Of a stretch of 64,000 bases of DNA, positions 27,138-35,996 are shown piece after piece. Position 1 is the first letter of the stretch. The number at the start of each line of letters is the position of its first letter. The notes under the pieces are model-generated. The model worked only from the letters and a program-made list of their open reading frames with translations, did no database searches and had not been told where the DNA came from. Made by a program: the position numbers and the translations under genes. This DNA comes from Candidatus Obscuribacterales bacterium (GTDB lineage: Bacteria > Cyanobacteriota > Vampirovibrionia > Obscuribacterales > Obscuribacteraceae), in the NCBI GenBank assembly GCA_019752635.1, contig JAIELX010000001.1, forward strand, positions 62,001-126,000. Direction: 5' to 3'.

Positions 27138-27278
27138 TGGTCACCTCTACATGAAACACGAGCTCTGGAGGGATCGAGTTGCATGCTATGCAGTGGATAT
27201 GCATTGAGTGCCGCACGCAATCAGGTTCTTGAGCACATGATGCGAGTGTATGACGCATAAAATTGAACGGCAAGACTA

Positions 27279-27293
27279 ACCGGCTTAGCCGGT
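27279..27293 (-). terminator. Hairpin downstream of the MglA-like gene
   Basis: ACCGGC-tta-GCCGGT, 36 nt after the mglA-like stop. On the minus strand only TTTT some 18 nt further on follows; on the plus strand a T-rich tract follows directly. A weak or bidirectional terminator. Confidence 0.35.
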
Positions 27294-27328
27294 CATTAAT
27301 TATTATCTTTGTTACCGAAAGCCGTGAA

Positions 27329-27907
27329 TTATTGCAGACGGTTAAGAATCAGTTTACTGATGGCTTTCAAGGTGGCGAACACGCCAAGACCTTCGGAAGC
27401 CACTGCTTCGAAGCTTGGAACGCCACGAATATTGAGGTCTTTTTCCATTCGCTCTACGCTCATTGCGTTTGCAAGGTCTCGCTTGTTGTACTGCAAAACC
27501 CATGGAATGTTGTCGAGCGTCAGATTGTACTCAGCAAGGTTGTCGATCATGTTCTGCAAGGATTCTGCGTTTTCTTTCGCACGCATGACATCAGAGTCGG
27601 CGACGAAGATAATTCCGTCGACGCCGTTGAGGATCAATTTGCGGCTTGCGTTGTATTCGACCTGACCAGGTACGGTATATAGCGAGAATCGAGTTTTGAA
27701 TCCTTGCACCGAACCGAGGTCTAGAGGCAGGAAATCGAAGAACAAGGTTCTTTCCGTTTCCGTCGCCAAACTTATCAGCTCACCTCTGGTAGATGGGGCC
27801 AGTTGGCTGTGGATATATTTCAAGTTCGTAGTTTTGCCACCAAGACCGGTGCCGTAATAAACGATCTTGCAGTTGATTTCCCTCGCGGCGTAATTAACCA
27901 GTGCCAT
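27329..27907 (-). CDS. MglA-like small Ras-family GTPase
   Basis: A 192-residue prokaryotic Ras-like GTPase of the MglA group, which sets cell polarity and motility in Myxococcus and is widespread elsewhere. P-loop GTGLGGKT at 19-26, switch region with the MglA-type TVPGQVEYN around 78-86 (PGQ in place of the Ras DxxG), and NKRD at 141-144 for guanine binding. No MglB/roadblock activating partner lies in the window, so its regulator is elsewhere. AGGGA lies 7 nt before the ATG. Gliding or twitching is only one of the possible roles. Confidence 0.9.
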   Translation of the reverse strand: MALVNYAAREINCKIVYYGTGLGGKTTNLKYIHSQLAPSTRGELISLATETERTLFFDFLPLDLGSVQGFKTRFSLYTVPGQVEYNASRKLILNGVDGIIFVADSDVMRAKENAESLQNMIDNLAEYNLTLDNIPWVLQYNKRDLANAMSVERMEKDLNIRGVPSFEAVASEGLGVFATLKAISKLILNRLQ

Positions 27908-28367
27908 GCGTTAATCCCTGTCTCCCATTCTCTCTTTTATCGGTCTGCTGGCCGGATCGTATGCGCCCGTCAGTAGTGTGATACCACGTTTGCCGTGTGT
28001 TTAGAACTCTTTTCGTCTGAGCTTGGAAAATAAAAGAGCGTAGTCTCGAAACAATGACCGCCCCTCTCTTTACATGCCTTTTCGCTCGACGCAACTTCTC
28101 TGGTAATGATTCCCTCTCAGGCTACCACGAATGCTCGGGAGTCTATCAACTTACAACCGGAAAACCGGTTGTCAGGCAAATTAACCGGCAACAATATTCA
28201 AACTTTCTGAATGCCGACCCCGGCGTGATACAATTACGCTTTCCGTTGAGTCGGTTCAGTTCGGGTCCACATGGCCCGCTCCGTTTCACGGTTATGCCCT
28301 CTTTTAGAGGGAAAACTGCGATTTACGAAAATCGAACTACAATATTCAAACGAACAGGATGTGTGCC
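27908..28367. other. Intergenic region between mglA-like gene and rpmB, with hairpins
   Basis: About 460 bp with no credible gene. It contains a strong hairpin ACAACCGG-AAAA-CCGGTTGT (28153-28172), the probable rpmB promoter, and in the rpmB leader a hairpin CCCTCT-TTT-AGAGGG (28297-28311) plus a weaker GATTT/AAATC pairing nearer the gene. The leader hairpins may carry ribosomal-protein autoregulation; this is a guess from position. Confidence 0.4.
28226..28234 (+). promoter_or_regulatory. Extended -10 promoter element for rpmB
   Basis: TGATACAAT matches the extended -10 pattern TGnTAYAAT. The -35 region is poor, as is common with extended -10 promoters. It would give a leader of about 130 nt before the rpmB start codon. 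Confidence 0.45.
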
Positions 28368-28571
28368 ATGGCTAAACGCTGTGACAGTTGCGGAAAAGGT
28401 GCGATTACCGGTGTTGGTTACACCTTTCTCCGTTCTCACTGGAACCCCCATAACAAGAGAAAATGGCAGCCGAACCTGCAAAATTGCAAGGTAAACATCG
28501 GCGGCACGGTTAAGCGGATGAAAGTCTGCACCAGATGCATCAAGGGCGGCAAAATTACTAAGGCCGGGTAA
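28368..28571 (+). CDS. rpmB: 50S ribosomal protein L28
   Basis: Large-subunit ribosomal protein of 67 residues. It has the family layout: N-terminal CDSCGK, SHWNPHNKRKWQPNLQ and KVCTRCIKGGKI near the C-terminus. Two CxxC pairs are kept, so this is the zinc-binding (C+) type. The true start is ATG 28368 (MAKRC..), with AGGA 8 nt upstream; an ATG at 28359 overlaps that site. A monocistronic gene with an intrinsic terminator 56 nt downstream. Confidence 0.95.
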   Translation: MAKRCDSCGKGAITGVGYTFLRSHWNPHNKRKWQPNLQNCKVNIGGTVKRMKVCTRCIKGGKITKAG

Positions 28572-28627
28572 ATCCGGGCTACCGCCAAATACCGGGTCTC
28601 CTTGCCGAGGCCGGTTATCTGTCACTG

Positions 28628-28655
28628 ACAAAGCGCCTCCGGGCGCTTTGTTTTT
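28628..28655 (+). terminator. Rho-independent terminator of rpmB
   Basis: A perfect 10-bp stem ACAAAGCGCC/GGCGCTTTGT with a TCCG loop, the last pairing bases running into TTTTT. It is the clearest terminator in the window. Confidence 0.9.
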
Positions 28656-28851
28656 GCGTGCACCTTTGAAACATTTCGTCATGCGCAAATCGGTACGGAG
28701 GTCGTCGCAAGTGCTTGTCGGTGTTTGTTTCTTAAACTTTTATCGGAATGTACGGTGAGAGCCGCCTTGCAGCTTACTTACGTCATTGTCCACGGGATGT
28801 GGAACTGCAGTGGGGTGGCTACGTCCGAGAAAGAGTCGGAGGTAACTCACC

Positions 28852-29160
28852 ATGAAAATCAAAAACATACTGCCATTGCTCATCACCGCCGGTGCGGTTT
28901 CTGCTTTCGCTGCGTTTACCCCAGCTGAAGCTCAGTACAACTATTACACCTCGCCGCAATATCAGGCGGAAGAACAAGCGTTCCGCGCGCGTCAGAATCA
29001 GGGGTCAGCTATCCATGAGACTTTCGGCCAATGGAGTCCGCAATTCCAAAGCTGGAAATATCAAGATAATGCGATGAAGGGCGTGCAGTCCAACCCGTAT
29101 GGATACAATCCCTATTACGGACGTATCAACACGTACGTAAGCCCGTTCGGCTTGTGGTAG
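28852..29160 (+). CDS. Small secreted Tyr/Asn/Gln-rich protein
   Basis: A 102-residue exported protein. The signal peptide is residues 1-27 (ends FTPAEA). The mature part is rich in Tyr, Gln, Asn and Pro (QYNYYTSPQYQAEEQ, NPYGYNPYYG) with no cysteine and no known domain, suggesting an extended or adhesive surface peptide. GGAGG lies 9 nt before the ATG. A hairpin follows before the converging hslO gene. Confidence 0.7.
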   Translation: MKIKNILPLLITAGAVSAFAAFTPAEAQYNYYTSPQYQAEEQAFRARQNQGSAIHETFGQWSPQFQSWKYQDNAMKGVQSNPYGYNPYYGRINTYVSPFGLW

Positions 29161-29197
29161 TAGGCTTCTCTAGCTGATCGGTTAAGCGATTGATCCA

Positions 29198-29225
29198 GAA
29201 CGGGCACCGCTAGCGGTGTCCGTTC
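29198..29225. terminator. Bidirectional hairpin between converging genes
   Basis: GAACGG/CCGTTC outer stem enclosing CACCGC-ta-GCGGTG, only 3 nt from the hslO stop and 38 nt from the stop of the small secreted protein gene. The tail is CTTTACC on the plus strand; little uridine on the minus strand. Confidence 0.6.
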
Positions 29226-29227
29226 CT

Positions 29228-30100
29228 TTACCCGGCACCTTCTGCAATGTCCATCAATCGCTCACTTGCTACGTGATAGACCGCGTTGCAAAACTGGCAT
29301 CGTCCCTCGGCTTCACCTTGCTCGGCCATTTCGAGAAGTTCTTGTTTAGCCATTCCACGCAATGCTTGAATGAATCTTTCCGTTGAGCATCTGCAGTCAA
29401 ATCGCAGTGGCTGAATGGGCGAGAGATCGTGTAAGTCGAATCCCTGTAATCCTCTGCGTAGAATGTCTTCCATGTTCATTCCGCGGCGCATGAGAAAAGT
29501 AAACGAACCAAATGATGCCAGATTGTTTTCCAGTTTGCATATCGTTTCTTCGGTATGGTCCGGCAGCAACTGGATAAGCAGACCGCCCGCCGCTTCAACT
29601 CCTTGTCTGCTAAGATGCACGCCCACTATCAATATTGAGCCTGCGTCCTGGCACGATACCAGATACTTATTGAGATCTTCGCCAACCTCACCCGACGCTA
29701 GTTCCACAGTTGAGGTATGGGGACCGAATCCGGCATCGGCCGTTACGTGAAGATAGCCACGATTACCAATTGCGGCCCCGACATCAAGATTCCCCAAAGA
29801 GTTAAGTGGTAACTCGATTCGGGGATTCTCTACGTAGCCGGTAACAATGCCCTTTGACGATGCGTCTACTACCACTTTGCCTAGCGGCCCGTCGCCTTGG
29901 AACTTCATGGTAAGCCGCCCTCTGCGCGCCACCACCGGCAGAACCAATGCCGCCCCGGTCATTGCTCGACCGAGCGCTGCCGTTGCTGTGAATGAGAGCT
30001 TGTGGCGAATGCGGGCTTCTTCCACCAGGTGGGTGCTGGACACTATGGTTGCTCTTATAGTGCCCTGGACGTCGAATGCGGAAAGTGAGCCATCATCCAT
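29228..30100 (-). CDS. hslO: Redox-regulated chaperone Hsp33
   Basis: Cytoplasmic holdase switched on by oxidation. 290 residues, typical. The four zinc-binding cysteines of the redox switch are present: CRC at 236-238 and CQFC at 268-271. The N-terminal domain matches the family (ARIRHKLSFTATAALGRAMTGAALV, KFQGDGPLGKVVVDA, GYVENP). A TTG at 30118 gives a longer frame, but ATG 30100 has GAGGA 8 nt upstream. It runs behind prmC on the same strand, 48 nt after it. Confidence 0.95.
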   Translation of the reverse strand: MDDGSLSAFDVQGTIRATIVSSTHLVEEARIRHKLSFTATAALGRAMTGAALVLPVVARRGRLTMKFQGDGPLGKVVVDASSKGIVTGYVENPRIELPLNSLGNLDVGAAIGNRGYLHVTADAGFGPHTSTVELASGEVGEDLNKYLVSCQDAGSILIVGVHLSRQGVEAAGGLLIQLLPDHTEETICKLENNLASFGSFTFLMRRGMNMEDILRRGLQGFDLHDLSPIQPLRFDCRCSTERFIQALRGMAKQELLEMAEQGEAEGRCQFCNAVYHVASERLMDIAEGAG

Positions 30101-30148
30101 TAAGCGCGTCCTCAACAAAACAAAAGATATTTTTCATTTTAGCAGTTT

Positions 30149-31036
30149 CTAAGATGCTTTAAAAGCCCCAAGGTTCCCCGGGGAGGCGGTTACGACTCGC
30201 TTGTTTCCGGTCAAGTCCCGCTCTGTGGCAGGGTCGACCCAACGGGCCCGGGCGAAAATTTCGGCAACTGCATCGGCTTGCCCATCGCCCGTTTCGACTG
30301 CAATGAATCCCTGCGGCTTTAACTTTTCGCGCACAACTTGAGCGAACTGACGGTAGAATCCGAGCCCATCCTCATCGGAACCGAAAAGCGCTAGATGAGG
30401 TTCTGCCAATACTTCTCGGGCCAGCTCGGCTTGCTGCCGCCGCGGTATGTATGGGGGATTGGATACAAAAACGTCCAGACCTGGCGGGAGCGACGGTAGC
30501 CACTCGAGCCAATCCGCGTTCGTCAAGGTGAGGCGATCCGCAACTCCGCAGTTAACCGCGTTCTCCAGCGTGGTTTCGTAAGCCATCGGAGATAGCTCTG
30601 CGGCGGAGACTTTGGCGTCCGGTCGTGCGGCCAGCAATGAAACTGCGATGGCTCCGCTGCCGGTGCCCACCTCAGCAATGGCGGGAGAGTAGACACCCTT
30701 GAGTCTGTGTAAGACAGTCTCCACAAGGACTTCTGTATCGGAGCGCGGAATGAATACGCCCGGTCGCACCGCAAATCGGTGGTTCATAAACCAGGCTTCG
30801 CCCAGGCAATATTGCACCGCTTCCCCGTCCGCGCGCCGGCGCATCACGGCGGACAGTTGCAGCTCTTGCTCTGCTGTCACGGCTGAATCAGGGTAGAGCA
30901 GTCGTTGTGAGCGTCTGAGTCCGGTAACGTGTTCGACGATCAGATCACACTCTGCCTCGGCTTCGCCATCGTCCACTCCGAGTGTTCTCAAAGCGGAGCG
31001 AAGCGATTGAGCACATTCTCGAATAGTGCGGACCAT
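30149..31036 (-). CDS. prmC: Peptide chain release factor N5-glutamine methyltransferase
   Basis: Methylates the glutamine of the GGQ motif of release factors with S-adenosylmethionine. 295 residues. N-terminal helical domain; SAM-binding EVGTGSGAI at 122-130; the defining NPPY tetrapeptide at 193-196 (VFVSNPPYIPRR), which binds the target glutamine. The ATG follows directly after the prfA stop codon (TAG-ATG), so it is translated together with its substrate's gene, the classic arrangement. Confidence 0.95.
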   Translation of the reverse strand: MVRTIRECAQSLRSALRTLGVDDGEAEAECDLIVEHVTGLRRSQRLLYPDSAVTAEQELQLSAVMRRRADGEAVQYCLGEAWFMNHRFAVRPGVFIPRSDTEVLVETVLHRLKGVYSPAIAEVGTGSGAIAVSLLAARPDAKVSAAELSPMAYETTLENAVNCGVADRLTLTNADWLEWLPSLPPGLDVFVSNPPYIPRRQQAELAREVLAEPHLALFGSDEDGLGFYRQFAQVVREKLKPQGFIAVETGDGQADAVAEIFARARWVDPATERDLTGNKRVVTASPGNLGAFKAS

Positions 31037-32122
31037 CTAGCTGACTAGCTGAGTTTCTTGTTCTAGTAGACGTTTCTGTTCGTCATGAATACAAGCCTCT
31101 ATCACTTTTTCCAGGTCTCCCTCCAGAACGGCCTGCAGGCCGAAGTTCATGTTGAGGCGATGGTCGGTGATGCGGTTGTCTTTAAAATTGTAAGTGCGGA
31201 TTTTTTCGGAGCGATCTCCTGTTCCGACTTGTGAGCGTTTTGCGTCTGCAAGAGCCTTTTGGCGTGCTTCAACTTCAAGTTTGTACAGCTTGGCGCGCAA
31301 AATTTGCTTGGCACGTTCTTTGTTTTGAAGTTGACTGCGTTCTTCCGAACATGCCACCATAAGTCCGCTTGGCTTGTGCACGATGCGCACGGCCGTTTCG
31401 ACTTTGTTGACGTTCTGACCGCCGGCACCACCGGAGCGCATGGTGGAGATTTCCAGATCTCGTTCGTCGAGCTGCACGTCTACTTCGTCTGCCTCAGGCA
31501 TAATTGCCACTGTTGCTGTCGAAGTGTGAACGCGTCCTTGCGCTTCTGTTTCCGGCACTCGTTGTACTCGGTGTACGCCCGATTCATACTTCAATTTGCT
31601 GTAAACGCAGTCGCCTCGAATATTGACGATCACTTCCTTGTAGCCGCCCACTTCGCCATTGTTTGCGCTTGCGAGTTCGGTGACCCAGCCCATCTTGTCG
31701 GCGTACTTGCTGTACATGCGGAAGAGATCGCCGGCAAACAGTGAAGCTTCGTCGCCGCCTGTGCCGGCCCGAATTTCCACCATGATGTCTTTTTCGTCAT
31801 TAGGATCTTTGGGAAGGAGTGCCAGACGCAATTCGTCATTCAGCCCTTCTTGTTTTGCTCGTAGCGAGGCTAATTCCGTTTCTGCCATCTCTCGGAGCTC
31901 TTTGTCCGTTTCCGTTCGAAGAATGTCTTGCGCGCCCTCAATTTGCTTATTCAGTTCTTTCCATTTGGCAAAGGCCTCAACTGTTGGCAATAGTTGTTTC
32001 CTTGTGCGCGACAGTCTCTTCAAATGGTCGCTATTGCTCACCACTTCGGGATCGGAGAGCTTTTGCTCCAATTCCTCGAAAGTGAGTTGGATATCGTTCA
32101 GTTTTGCTACGAGTTCGTCCAT
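31037..32122 (-). CDS. prfA: Peptide chain release factor 1
   Basis: Terminates translation at UAA and UAG. 361 residues. It has the GGQ loop at 234-236 ([18 protein letters not shown]) and the tripeptide that reads the stop codon in the form PET ([15 protein letters not shown]), where most RF1 have P-A/V-T. The frame is open to 32155, but ATG 32122 ([12 protein letters not shown]) is where homologues begin. prmC follows with no gap. Confidence 0.95.
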   Translation of the reverse strand: MDELVAKLNDIQLTFEELEQKLSDPEVVSNSDHLKRLSRTRKQLLPTVEAFAKWKELNKQIEGAQDILRTETDKELREMAETELASLRAKQEGLNDELRLALLPKDPNDEKDIMVEIRAGTGGDEASLFAGDLFRMYSKYADKMGWVTELASANNGEVGGYKEVIVNIRGDCVYSKLKYESGVHRVQRVPETEAQGRVHTSTATVAIMPEADEVDVQLDERDLEISTMRSGGAGGQNVNKVETAVRIVHKPSGLMVACSEERSQLQNKERAKQILRAKLYKLEVEARQKALADAKRSQVGTGDRSEKIRTYNFKDNRITDHRLNMNFGLQAVLEGDLEKVIEACIHDEQKRLLEQETQLVS

Positions 32123-32367
32123 TGAAGATTCCCGAACAGCTGTCAGCGCTCTCATCGGCGCCGGGCCTCAAGTTTACACTGTATTTGCCTGACACTAGCG
32201 TAGAATGCGGTTTTGTATCACGAATTGTCAACAGAGTGCGGGAGATTTCACCGGTACGGACTTTCAGGGTGTAATTCGCCAGGGGTTGTATGGACGGGGC
32301 CTTACAGCTTATTACCAAGACGTACAAATATTTGTGGTGCCGTATGACCTTGACTTTCCCGGCGCGT

Positions 32368-32373
32368 TATAAT
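32368..32373 (+). promoter_or_regulatory. -10 box of the tRNA-Ser promoter
   Basis: A perfect TATAAT, 19 nt before the tRNA 5' end. A TTGACT lies only 12 nt upstream (32350-32355), too close for a normal -35, so the real -35 is probably the weaker sequence around 32345. Confidence 0.55.
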
Positions 32374-32391
32374 CAATCGAATGAACACCTT

Positions 32392-32478
32392 GGAGAGGTG
32401 TCAGAGTGGTCTATCGTGCAGTCCTGGAAAGACTGTCTGCGCTAAAACGCAGCGAGGGTTCGAATCCCTCCCTCTCCG
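32392..32478 (+). tRNA. tRNA-Ser (anticodon GGA)
   Basis: An 87-nt class II tRNA. Acceptor stem GGAGAGG/CCTCTCC with discriminator G; anticodon stem CAGTC/GACTG with loop CTGGAAA, reading UCC/UCU serine codons; a long variable arm TGCG-CTAAAA-CGCA as in all tRNA-Ser; T arm GAGGG-TTCGAAT-CCCTC. The 3' CCA is not encoded. A GC-rich tandem repeat follows 8 nt downstream. Confidence 0.95.
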
Positions 32479-32486
32479 ATCTGTAA

Positions 32487-32690
32487 GCGCTCCGTTGGCT
32501 CGTCAAGCCTCGCCGCCTCCGCGCGTAGACAACTACGCTTCGCTTTTGCGGCTCCTCGCCGCTCAAGCTCCGCTTGTTTGAGATTTTGCCCCGAGCGCTC
32601 CGTTGGCTCGTCAAGCCTCGCCGCCTCCGCGCGTAGACAACTACGCTTCGCTTTTGCGGCTCCTGGCCGCTCGAGCTGCCCTTGTTCGTC
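32487..32690 (+). repeat. GC-rich tandem repeat, two copies, after tRNA-Ser
   Basis: Two copies of a unit with a 108-bp period start at 32487 and 32595 (each GCGCTCCGTTGGCTCG..). The first about 70 bp of the two copies are identical; the ends diverge. Each contains a hairpin like GCGGC-tcctc-GCCGC. A third, partial copy of that hairpin occurs near 32715 (GCGGCTCTTCGCCGCT). Related copies occur at 41402, 54307 and 54399. Confidence 0.85.
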
Positions 32691-32756
32691 CTGACTGCCG
32701 CGCGCAAAGCTTTTTTCGCGGCTCTTCGCCGCTAGAGCTGCGCGTCTACATGCCAG

Positions 32757-32789
32757 AAAGCGGCGAAGGGAGACCCCGCCGCCGCTTTT
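32757..32789. terminator. Terminator hairpin between tRNA-Ser repeats and tpiA
   Basis: AAAGCGGCG (32757-32765) pairs perfectly with CGCCGCTTT (32780-32788), followed by a T on the plus strand. It could end the tRNA-Ser transcript and, read from the other strand, the tpiA transcript 17 nt after its stop. Confidence 0.65.
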
Positions 32790-32805
32790 GTAATGACTTT
32801 AACCC

Positions 32806-33609
32806 TTAGGCTTTTGTCGCGCTCAGTCTAGGGCGCTTGCAAGCATGGTTGATGATTTCCAGGAATTCATCTGCTTTGAGCGATGCGCCGCCGATCAGTC
32901 CACCGTCGATTTCGTCTTGCGCAAGCAATTCCTCAGCGTTCTTTGCGCTCATGCTGCCGCCGTATAGCACGGGAACTTGCTCGGCCGTTTCTTTGTTTTG
33001 GAACGACGCCTTGAGAGTCGAGCGCACCAGAGCAACCACTCGCGCTGCTTCTTTGGATTCACAAACCTTTCCGGTACCGATTGCCCAAACAGGCTCGTAT
33101 GCGAAAACCAGCTTAAGTATCTCTTCTTCCGTCAGACCGGTAACGGCTGCGCCCACCTGGCGCTTGACCACGGGGTCGGTCAGCTCATTTTCGCGTTCGT
33201 CGAGTAGCTCGCCAACGCAAACAATGGGCGTCAGACCATGATTGAGAGCTGCTTTTACCCTCAGGGGCACAGTTTGGTTGGTTTCACCGAAAAACTGGCG
33301 TCGCTCGGAGTGACCGATGATTACGTAGGATGCGCCGCAGTCCACTAGCATCGGTGGTGCGATTTCGCCTGTGAACGCGCCGGAATCGCGATGGTCGACG
33401 TTTTGGGCTCCAACTTTGACCGGGCTGCCCTTCGCGGCGGCCACTACTACGTCAAGGCATGTAAAAGGCGGGCAGAGAACGATTTCGGGGAGGTTCTCCT
33501 TCCCTTTTGTTCCGGCTACCAGGGCGCTGGCTAGCTCAGATGCTTCCTTGCGGAGCTTGTTCATCTTCCAGTTGCCGGCAATGATTGTCTTTCTTACTTT
33601 GTCGCTCAT
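32806..33609 (-). CDS. tpiA: Triosephosphate isomerase
   Basis: Interconverts dihydroxyacetone phosphate and glyceraldehyde 3-phosphate in glycolysis. 267 residues, slightly longer than the usual 250. Catalytic residues are all present: Lys15 (AGNWKMNK), His100 (IIGHSERR) and Glu172 in the signature YEPVWAIGTG, then the phosphate-binding YGGSMSAKNAEEL and GGLIGGASL. Monocistronic, not in a gap-pgk operon. Confidence 0.97.
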   Translation of the reverse strand: MSDKVRKTIIAGNWKMNKLRKEASELASALVAGTKGKENLPEIVLCPPFTCLDVVVAAAKGSPVKVGAQNVDHRDSGAFTGEIAPPMLVDCGASYVIIGHSERRQFFGETNQTVPLRVKAALNHGLTPIVCVGELLDERENELTDPVVKRQVGAAVTGLTEEEILKLVFAYEPVWAIGTGKVCESKEAARVVALVRSTLKASFQNKETAEQVPVLYGGSMSAKNAEELLAQDEIDGGLIGGASLKADEFLEIINHACKRPRLSATKA

Positions 33610-33831
33610 ATTACAATCCCGTGTTGTTAGCGGTAATGCGGCTCCGTCGCACTTAAGCGACCCCGGGGCCCCTCTATTTTAATGTGCCGCTGATTGGTTT
33701 TCAGCATGGGTTAAGCGACTGCAACTCTCATATGGTGAAATGTCGAACAGGAAAATTCGATGCTCCTGTACGCTGCACAATCGCTTTGGCATTAGAATCT
33801 TAGTGTGAACAAAACGGACCGGCGGGGATAG

Positions 33832-35145
33832 ATGTCAGAAAAGCATGTAGAAACCAAGGGCACTGCGGAGCGAGGCTTGCTTGAACAAGCCAGAGCCCTC
33901 ATGCACGACTCCGATTCCTCCGGTGCTTTCGTTCTTGTCAGGGAGCATTGGCTGGCTAATCCGGGTGACGTTGCTGCCGTGAGATTGTTGTCCGAGATTT
34001 TGATGCGTAGCGGGCGAAAAGATCTGTATGAATTGCTAGACAGGCTTTCGAAAAGTGCATATACGCTGGAAAATGACTCTCAGACGCTATTTGAGACAGC
34101 TTACAAGTTCATTGATTCTCGTGAGCCTGAACTTGCCGTGATGCTTCTGACGCGTTGCGTCAATTTGCATCCGGAAGAACGGATGATTCGATACGAATTA
34201 GGCTTCGCGCTTATGCAAATGCGCCGCTTTGTTGAGGCGGTGCCTCACTTTGAGTTCCTTGCCGGCATTGAAGAAGATTTTGATACCTGGCTCAATTTGA
34301 CCGTTTGCCACAGTATCGGGCGCAATTTTGCTCGTGCGCGCGACGGGTTGACTCGTCTTGAGCGACTGAAGAGCAACGACGATGAAGAGCGTGAAGTGGC
34401 GCTCCGTCGGTGGGTTTTGAGGCGCATGGAAAAGTTTGAAGCGCCGTCGCCCGGTGTGCGCGATTGGATTTTTTCATTGTACGGGGCGATGCTGCTCAGC
34501 GAAACTTCGCCGTGTGATCTCGCCGGTAAGCCGTTGAATATTGCCACTGATTACATGGGCGTCGCTACAACGTTATTGGTGCTGAGGGGATTGTTTGCCG
34601 AGACTGGTACCGAATTTGATGTCATTGAGTACTACAGTCCTCTTTCGCGGCCGCTGGCCGAGGCCCTTGCGCGAATGATGGATCTGCCCGCCGCGCCCTA
34701 TGGTGGACCTGATCGCACGGAGCGCTGCTTGCTAACCATGGCGTGGGCGTCTGACATTATGGGACCGCACAAGGCGTTTACCCACAACAAATCGTCGCGG
34801 TCAATTTTTGCTTACGGACTTACCACGCTGACGCAGTTGCCGGTGACGCCCGACATCATTGGTTGCATGGCTCGTGAGTGTGCCATGCCGTGGGCTTCGC
34901 AGTTGGAGAATCGGCCTGATGCTCCAGCAGATAACAACAGCGGACAGCATCCCTTGAATCAAATACAGGCTAGTGCTGTCGACAAAATCTTAGAAAATGC
35001 TGCCAATTTGGAATGCCAGCCTGAACTAATAGCGCGAGTGGAAGACCTCGCCAAGTATTATGGTCCTCGCAGGGAAATGCTAGTATTTCGCAATTGTGAT
35101 AACTTTCCCGTACGCCCGGAATATACAGCTGAGATTCCCGGATAG
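33832..35145 (+). CDS. TPR-repeat protein of unknown function
   Basis: A 437-residue cytoplasmic protein. Residues about 15-190 form TPR-like helical repeats (PELAVMLLTRCVNLHPEERMIRYELGFALMQMRRFVEAVPHFEFL). The C-terminal half (about 205-340) has a different, apparently globular fold (LNIATDYMGVATTLLVLRGLFAETG, LLTMAWASDIMGPHKAF) with no recognised motif; it may be an enzyme domain fused to the repeats. The start ATG has GGGGA upstream. It lies directly before cobS on the same strand, 56 nt away. Confidence 0.7.
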   Translation: MSEKHVETKGTAERGLLEQARALMHDSDSSGAFVLVREHWLANPGDVAAVRLLSEILMRSGRKDLYELLDRLSKSAYTLENDSQTLFETAYKFIDSREPELAVMLLTRCVNLHPEERMIRYELGFALMQMRRFVEAVPHFEFLAGIEEDFDTWLNLTVCHSIGRNFARARDGLTRLERLKSNDDEEREVALRRWVLRRMEKFEAPSPGVRDWIFSLYGAMLLSETSPCDLAGKPLNIATDYMGVATTLLVLRGLFAETGTEFDVIEYYSPLSRPLAEALARMMDLPAAPYGGPDRTERCLLTMAWASDIMGPHKAFTHNKSSRSIFAYGLTTLTQLPVTPDIIGCMARECAMPWASQLENRPDAPADNNSGQHPLNQIQASAVDKILENAANLECQPELIARVEDLAKYYGPRREMLVFRNCDNFPVRPEYTAEIPG

Positions 35146-35201
35146 GTGTTTCGCACCGGCGCAATCGGAAAGTGATCGGTTGCGGAGAATTTCACGAGTC
35201 C

Positions 35202-35996
35202 ATGAGCATTCTCAGAAAATTTACCCTGGCGTTGTCTTATGTGACGACGTGTCCGTTCTTGCGGAAACCTTCGAGCGATGCTGAAATCGCCGGGCTGGCT
35301 TGCTATCTGCCTGCGGCCGGACTGGTTGTTGGTGGTGTGCTGCTTCTTTGTTGGCGGAGTCTCTTGTTTGTCGGCGCACCGCCAGCGGTGCTGGCTACCG
35401 GGTCCGTCATCGCCTGGATCGCCTTTACTGGTGGAATTCACCTAGACGGATTAATGGATGCAGCAGATGGAATATTGTCGCATCGCAGTCGTGATCGCAT
35501 GCTGGAAATTATGCAAGATAGCAGAACCGGCACTTTTGGGGCGGTTTCTGGAATGCTTCTGATTCTAAGCAAGTTTTCCGGCCTAATCAGCGTTCAAACC
35601 GAACTTGTCGGGTGGGCACTGCTGGTAATACCGGCTTGGGCTCGCTGGGCGGAAGTGATCGCGATCGGTTGTTATCCCTATGCGCGTGAACAGGGTATGG
35701 GTAAAATTTGGCATGAAAGTACCGCCGTGCCCGGCGATCTATTCAAAGCCCTCGCTGTGCCGTTGATTGCCACCGTGCTTCTTTGCACCTTTGGCTGTTG
35801 CTGGCAGCTCCTGGTAATTGCTTGTTCGGCGACCGTGTTTTCCGGCATCCTGGCTTCTATATATATGAATAGTCAAATTCAAGGGCAGACCGGCGACACC
35901 TACGGTGCGGTAGTTGAGATAGCCGAAGCCGTCGGAATTATGGCGTTTGCTGCCGCGGTATCAGCGGCACCGTCCCTGACGGCGACGCCGCTGTAA
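35202..35996 (+). CDS. cobS: Adenosylcobinamide-GDP ribazoletransferase (cobalamin synthase)
   Basis: Membrane enzyme joining adenosylcobinamide-GDP with alpha-ribazole at the end of cobalamin assembly. 264 residues. The family signatures are present: GGIHLDGLMDAADG with its acidic residues near residue 75-90, DSRTGTFGAVSG, and GQTGDTYGAVVEI near the C-terminus; several membrane helices. ATG 35202 (MSILRKFTLALSYVT) is the family start; a GTG at 35172 is longer. No other cob genes are nearby, suggesting salvage or genes scattered elsewhere. Confidence 0.92.
   Translation: MSILRKFTLALSYVTTCPFLRKPSSDAEIAGLACYLPAAGLVVGGVLLLCWRSLLFVGAPPAVLATGSVIAWIAFTGGIHLDGLMDAADGILSHRSRDRMLEIMQDSRTGTFGAVSGMLLILSKFSGLISVQTELVGWALLVIPAWARWAEVIAIGCYPYAREQGMGKIWHESTAVPGDLFKALAVPLIATVLLCTFGCCWQLLVIACSATVFSGILASIYMNSQIQGQTGDTYGAVVEIAEAVGIMAFAAAVSAAPSLTATPL

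Noticed and set aside
32350..32373. TTGACT and TATAAT as a full promoter pair
   Set aside because: The spacer is only 12 nt; the TATAAT is kept as a -10 box but TTGACT is not accepted as its -35.
32411..32707. Minus-strand frame with a 26-residue repeated peptide
   Set aside because: It is the translation of the GC-rich tandem repeat and of the tRNA-Ser gene; no ribosome site and no independent support.
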